A stretch of DNA of 64,000 nucleotides from contig NZ_MECL01000062.1 in the NCBI RefSeq assembly GCF_014596445.1, positions 60,880-124,879 on the forward strand. The letters are read 5' to 3'. Positions 61,453-64,000 of the stretch are shown piece after piece. The position numbers and the translations under genes are program-made. Under the pieces are notes generated by a model. It saw only the letters and a program-made list of their open reading frames with translations. It was not told the origin of the DNA and did not search any database. Every line of letters begins with the position of its first letter. Position 1 is the stretch's first letter. This DNA comes from Streptomyces sp. CBMA29. GTDB taxonomy: Bacteria; Actinomycetota; Actinomycetes; Streptomycetales; Streptomycetaceae.

Positions 61453-62290
61453 CGACGGTCCCGGCGGGGAGCCCTTCGACCCGCTGGAACCGCTGCTGCG
61501 CCCCCCGGCGGTCTATCTGCCGCCGCCCGCGGGCTCCTTCGAGCTGATCCGCCGCCGTGCGGCCAGGCGCCGCCGCTCCCGCGCGATGGTCGGCGGCACG
61601 CTCGCCGCCGCCGTCATCACTGGTGCCTTCTACGTGGCCGGCGCGCTGAACAGGGACGACTCGCAGGAGGTCGTCCCCACACCGGCCAACAGCAGCGGGC
61701 CCGTCACCACGGCCCCGGGACCGACGACCCCGCCGGTCGTACCGCCGCCCGCGCCCACCCCGACGCGGACCGCGCCCACCACGGGCCAGAGCGACGGTAC
61801 GACCGTCACGTCCGAGCCGTCAGGGTCCACTGCGCCCACCTCGCCGACCAGCACCAGCACCGGCACCGACTCCGCCGCCACACCGCTGTGCACGGCCGCG
61901 CAGCTCACCGCCTCCCTCGGCGACGGCGACGCGGGCGCGGGCAACCTCTACCGCTACCTGCTGCTCACCAACCACAGCGATACGGTCTGCCATGTCACCG
62001 GCTTCCCCGGCCTGTCGCTGCTGGACGCGAACGGCAAGCAGATCGGCGCCCCGGCCACGTACCAGAATCTCCCGCACGAGCCCGTGGTGCTGCGGCCGGG
62101 CGAGTCCGCGAGCGACACCATCCACACCGTCAACCAGCAGGGGACCTGTCTGCCGACCTCCACGAGCCTGCGGATCTACCCGCCGGGCAGCAAGGCGTCG
62201 CTGGTCTTCGCGGGGAAGGTCACCAACTGCGACAACGAGTTCGTCGTCACCCCCTTCACCGCGGGCAAGACGGGCAACCCGCCGTCCTGA
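61436..62290 (+). CDS. candidate anti-sigma membrane protein with extracellular DUF4232 domain
   Basis: 284 residues. A cytoplasmic N-terminus (1-50; acidic then Arg-rich), one membrane helix (about 52-70), a Pro/Thr/Ser-rich extracellular linker (75-150) and a DUF4232 domain (about 152-284). No zinc anti-sigma motif is visible in the short N-terminus, so the anti-sigma role rests on its overlap with the sigma gene and its single-pass topology. Its DUF4232 domain matches that of the secreted protein at 59332-60078 almost residue for residue. I infer that the ectodomain senses the same ligand, or the state of that surface protein, and passes the signal to the sigma factor. Confidence 0.72.
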   Translation: MTGLSDDGPGGEPFDPLEPLLRPPAVYLPPPAGSFELIRRRAARRRRSRAMVGGTLAAAVITGAFYVAGALNRDDSQEVVPTPANSSGPVTTAPGPTTPPVVPPPAPTPTRTAPTTGQSDGTTVTSEPSGSTAPTSPTSTSTGTDSAATPLCTAAQLTASLGDGDAGAGNLYRYLLLTNHSDTVCHVTGFPGLSLLDANGKQIGAPATYQNLPHEPVVLRPGESASDTIHTVNQQGTCLPTSTSLRIYPPGSKASLVFAGKVTNCDNEFVVTPFTAGKTGNPPS

Positions 62291-62326
62291 CGGGGACGGC
62301 GGGGGTCGGTCCGTGCCGGTGCCGAC

Positions 62327-62599
62327 TCAGTGCACGTCCGGGGGACTGGAGGTCGCGGGCGGCATCGAGTAGGTGGGGGACGCGGGCGAGCCCGAGCGGA
62401 CGCCCGGCGGTTTGCTGGGGGGCATCGGCGCCGCGGTGATCAGCACCCTGCCGTACGCCGCCATCGCCGCCGCCATCACGATCAGGATCATCAGCCAGCG
62501 CAGGTGCAGGCGGGCGGGGACGCTGAGCAGCCACGACAGCATCCCGCCGGACAGCAGCAGCCCGGAACGACTTCTGCGGTTGACGCCGCGACGGCTCAT
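62327..62599 (-). CDS. small membrane protein, 90 aa, unknown
   Basis: Starts with ATG 62599 that overlaps the reductase stop by ATGA. A basic N-terminus, one or two hydrophobic helices ('LLLSGGMLSWLLSVPARLHLRWLMILIVMAAAMAAYGRVLITAA') and a Pro/Ser-rich tail. I do not recognise it. Coupling to the FAD reductase suggests a membrane partner for that enzyme. Confidence 0.6.
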   Translation of the reverse strand: MSRRGVNRRSRSGLLLSGGMLSWLLSVPARLHLRWLMILIVMAAAMAAYGRVLITAAPMPPSKPPGVRSGSPASPTYSMPPATSSPPDVH

Positions 62600-63831
62600 C
62601 CGCGCCCCCTTCCGCCGTCGGCCCGCGTATGGGGCAGGGTGCGGCCGATCTGGTCGCGGTAGCGCAGGAGTTCCAGCGGCATGTCGAAGGCGACGGCCGC
62701 CACGATCTGCGGACCGTACGCGGTCTGCCGGGAGTAGCGGACGAGGAAACGGTCGGAGCGCATCGAGCCCGCCATGACCTCGGTGTCCGTGCCGAGCGCG
62801 GGGATGCCCACCGCCTGGATCCGGATGCCGTGCTGTTCCGACCAGAAACGCGGCACCGGGGTGAAGCGCGCCGCGCGCCCGGGGCCGCGCAGCAGCGAGT
62901 CGGCGGCGTGCTGCCCCATCTCCACGGCGTGGATGAGGTGTTCGATCCGGCGCGGCTCGGTGTCGAAGCGCGGGTTCGGCCAGCGGGCCACGTCCCCGGC
63001 CGCCACCACATGCGGCGTGGTCCTGCCCCACTGGTCCACCGCGTGGCAGGTCGGCCCGCAGAGCACGCCGTCGGAGATCTCCAGACCGCTGCCCCGCAGC
63101 CACTCGGTACGCGGCTGGCCGCCGAGACCGAGCACCACGAAGTCGCAGTCGAGGACCGAGCCGTCGTCGAGCCGCAGCCGCAGCCCGTCGCCGTGGTCCT
63201 GCCAGTCGGTGATCTTCGTGCCGAGGCGTACGTCGACACCCGCGCGGCGCTGGAGCGAGCCGACCACCGCGCCGACCCTGGCGCCGAGCACCCTGCGCAG
63301 CAGCGGCGCGCTGTGGACGACGAGCGTCACGTCCATCCCGTTCTCCCGCGCGGTGCAGGCGAGTTCGCAGCCGATGAAGCCGCCGCCGAGGATCACCACC
63401 CGGCGGGCGCGCGCCGCGTGCATCGCCCGCCGTATCGCCGCCGCGTCCTCGATCGTGCGGACGGTTCGGACCCGGTCGCTGAACACCGGCGCCTCGGGCA
63501 GCCGTTTGGCGTCCACACCGGTCGCCAACACCAGCCCGTCGAACGGCAGATACTCCCCGCCGCGCAGTTCGATCGCGGACTTCGCCAGGTCCAGCCCCGT
63601 CATCCGGGTGTCGAGCAGCCAGTGCGCGTCCAGCGCCGCGTCCGCGCGGAAGGGCAACTGCTGCTCGGCGAGCCGGCCCGACAGGTACTGCTTGGACAGC
63701 GGCGGACGGCTGTACGGTCGGTGCGGCTCCTCGCCGACCATCACCAACTCCCCGTCGAAACCGCGCTCCCTGAGCCGGGTCGCGGCACTCAGCCCGGCGA
63801 GTCCGGCGCCCGCGACGACGATCCGCCGCAG
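62596..63831 (-). CDS. FAD-dependent NAD(P)H reductase (ferredoxin reductase/NirB-like), start unclear
   Basis: From 63831 the frame reads L-R-R-I-V-V-A-G-A-G-L-A-G-L, the FAD-binding GxGxxG motif, then 'VMVGEEPHRPYSRPPLSKQYLSGRL', 'LVLATGVDAKRLPEAP', the NAD motif 'VVILGGGFIGCELACTARENGMDVTLV', and 'VVAAGDVARWPNPRF', the typical order of Rieske-type ferredoxin and rubredoxin reductases (about 410 aa). No ATG, GTG or TTG lies between the in-frame upstream TAG and the motif; the only candidate is CTG 63831, exactly where relatives have their start codon. A GTG/ATG pair at about 63747-63750 lies after the FAD motif and would make a defective protein. Either a CTG start or a start-codon mutation. 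Confidence 0.75.
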   Translation of the reverse strand: MRRIVVAGAGLAGLSAATRLRERGFDGELVMVGEEPHRPYSRPPLSKQYLSGRLAEQQLPFRADAALDAHWLLDTRMTGLDLAKSAIELRGGEYLPFDGLVLATGVDAKRLPEAPVFSDRVRTVRTIEDAAAIRRAMHAARARRVVILGGGFIGCELACTARENGMDVTLVVHSAPLLRRVLGARVGAVVGSLQRRAGVDVRLGTKITDWQDHGDGLRLRLDDGSVLDCDFVVLGLGGQPRTEWLRGSGLEISDGVLCGPTCHAVDQWGRTTPHVVAAGDVARWPNPRFDTEPRRIEHLIHAVEMGQHAADSLLRGPGRAARFTPVPRFWSEQHGIRIQAVGIPALGTDTEVMAGSMRSDRFLVRYSRQTAYGPQIVAAVAFDMPLELLRYRDQIGRTLPHTRADGGRGRG

Positions 63832-63940
63832 GCTCGCCCGCGCGGCGGAGCCGCTGCGCAGCGGACGCGCCGCCCGCCGCCCGATCGGACCCCCGCAGCC
63901 CAGCGCGCGCTTCGCCCGCTACGGCTTCGCCGGGTTCACG

Positions 63941-64000
63941 ATGATCGCCGCCATCCCGCTGTCCGCGATCGGCGCGGTCAACGCCGGTACGGCGGGCCTG
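63941..64000 (+). other. possible 5' end of a plus-strand membrane-protein gene
   Basis: A plus-strand open frame continues to the window edge; from ATG 63941 it encodes a hydrophobic segment beginning M-I-A-A-I-P-L-S-A-I-G-A-V-N-A-G. The frame is open well upstream but has no ATG/GTG/TTG in the 200 bp before. Too short to identify. Confidence 0.2.

Overview
This is a 64 kb chromosomal window from a Streptomyces-type actinomycete. The evidence is very high GC with strong third-position GC, frequent GTG and TTG starts behind GGAGG-like ribosome sites, many secreted carbohydrate-active enzymes, an ABC sugar importer with no ATPase gene of its own, several partner-switching (SpoIIE/STAS/HATPase) and roadblock proteins, and a TTA leucine codon in a regulatory gene. 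I saw no rRNA, tRNA, CRISPR array, complete insertion sequence or prophage.

Layout. 0-4.4 kb: DUF2071 and cupin genes, two GNAT acetyltransferases, a membrane PP2C phosphatase and a yeast-type cytosine deaminase. 4.5-7.2 kb: a secreted family 8 polysaccharide lyase. 7.4-12.6 kb: two COG4705-like membrane paralogues around a BASS-type transporter, then a response regulator/histidine kinase pair. 12.6-14.1 kb: an orphan BlaI-type repressor and a NodB deacetylase. 14.3-17.9 kb: a large GH87-type alpha-1,3-glucanase with duplicated binding modules. 18.2-21.2 kb: an operon of roadblock-like proteins opened by a TTA-containing gene, then an RsbW-like ATPase. 21.3-24.2 kb: a GH16-like protein, a STAS antagonist and a divergent MerR/hydrolase pair.

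24.3-48.7 kb is a polysaccharide-use island. It holds a LacI regulator and a giant multidomain lyase, a Tat-exported lyase in one operon with two permeases and a binding protein, a second LacI regulator, a D-2-hydroxyacid dehydrogenase, a GH2 beta-galactosidase, an aldo-keto reductase, a GH51 arabinofuranosidase, a GH43 beta-xylosidase, a third LacI regulator, a GH36 alpha-galactosidase and a hydrolase. Seven copies of one 16-bp palindrome (about TAGARACCGGTTKCTA) lie in these promoters, usually directly downstream of a -10 box. I infer one LacI-type regulon coupling lyase products, oligosaccharide uptake and intracellular trimming. A different LacI box (AARCGYTT type) lies before the PL8 gene and the giant lyase.

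48.8-55 kb is housekeeping mixed with decay: a TetR/oxidoreductase pair, peptidase E, a DinB protein, an aminopeptidase-like hydrolase and a HATPase, interspersed with three broken genes (hydrolase tail, P-type ATPase tail, methyltransferase with an internal deletion). 55.4-59.1 kb: cyclophilin, a divergent MFS/MarR pair and an APH-like kinase. 59.3-62.3 kb: a surface unit of a secreted DUF4232 protein, a lipobox-bearing class F-like sortase, a sigma factor and a membrane protein with an almost identical DUF4232 domain. 62.3-64 kb: a small membrane protein and an FAD reductase with no canonical start codon.

A theme across the window is short tandem duplication. 15-bp units dominate: in frame inside several enzymes, in promoters where the units resemble the operator, and across stop codons at gene 3' ends.
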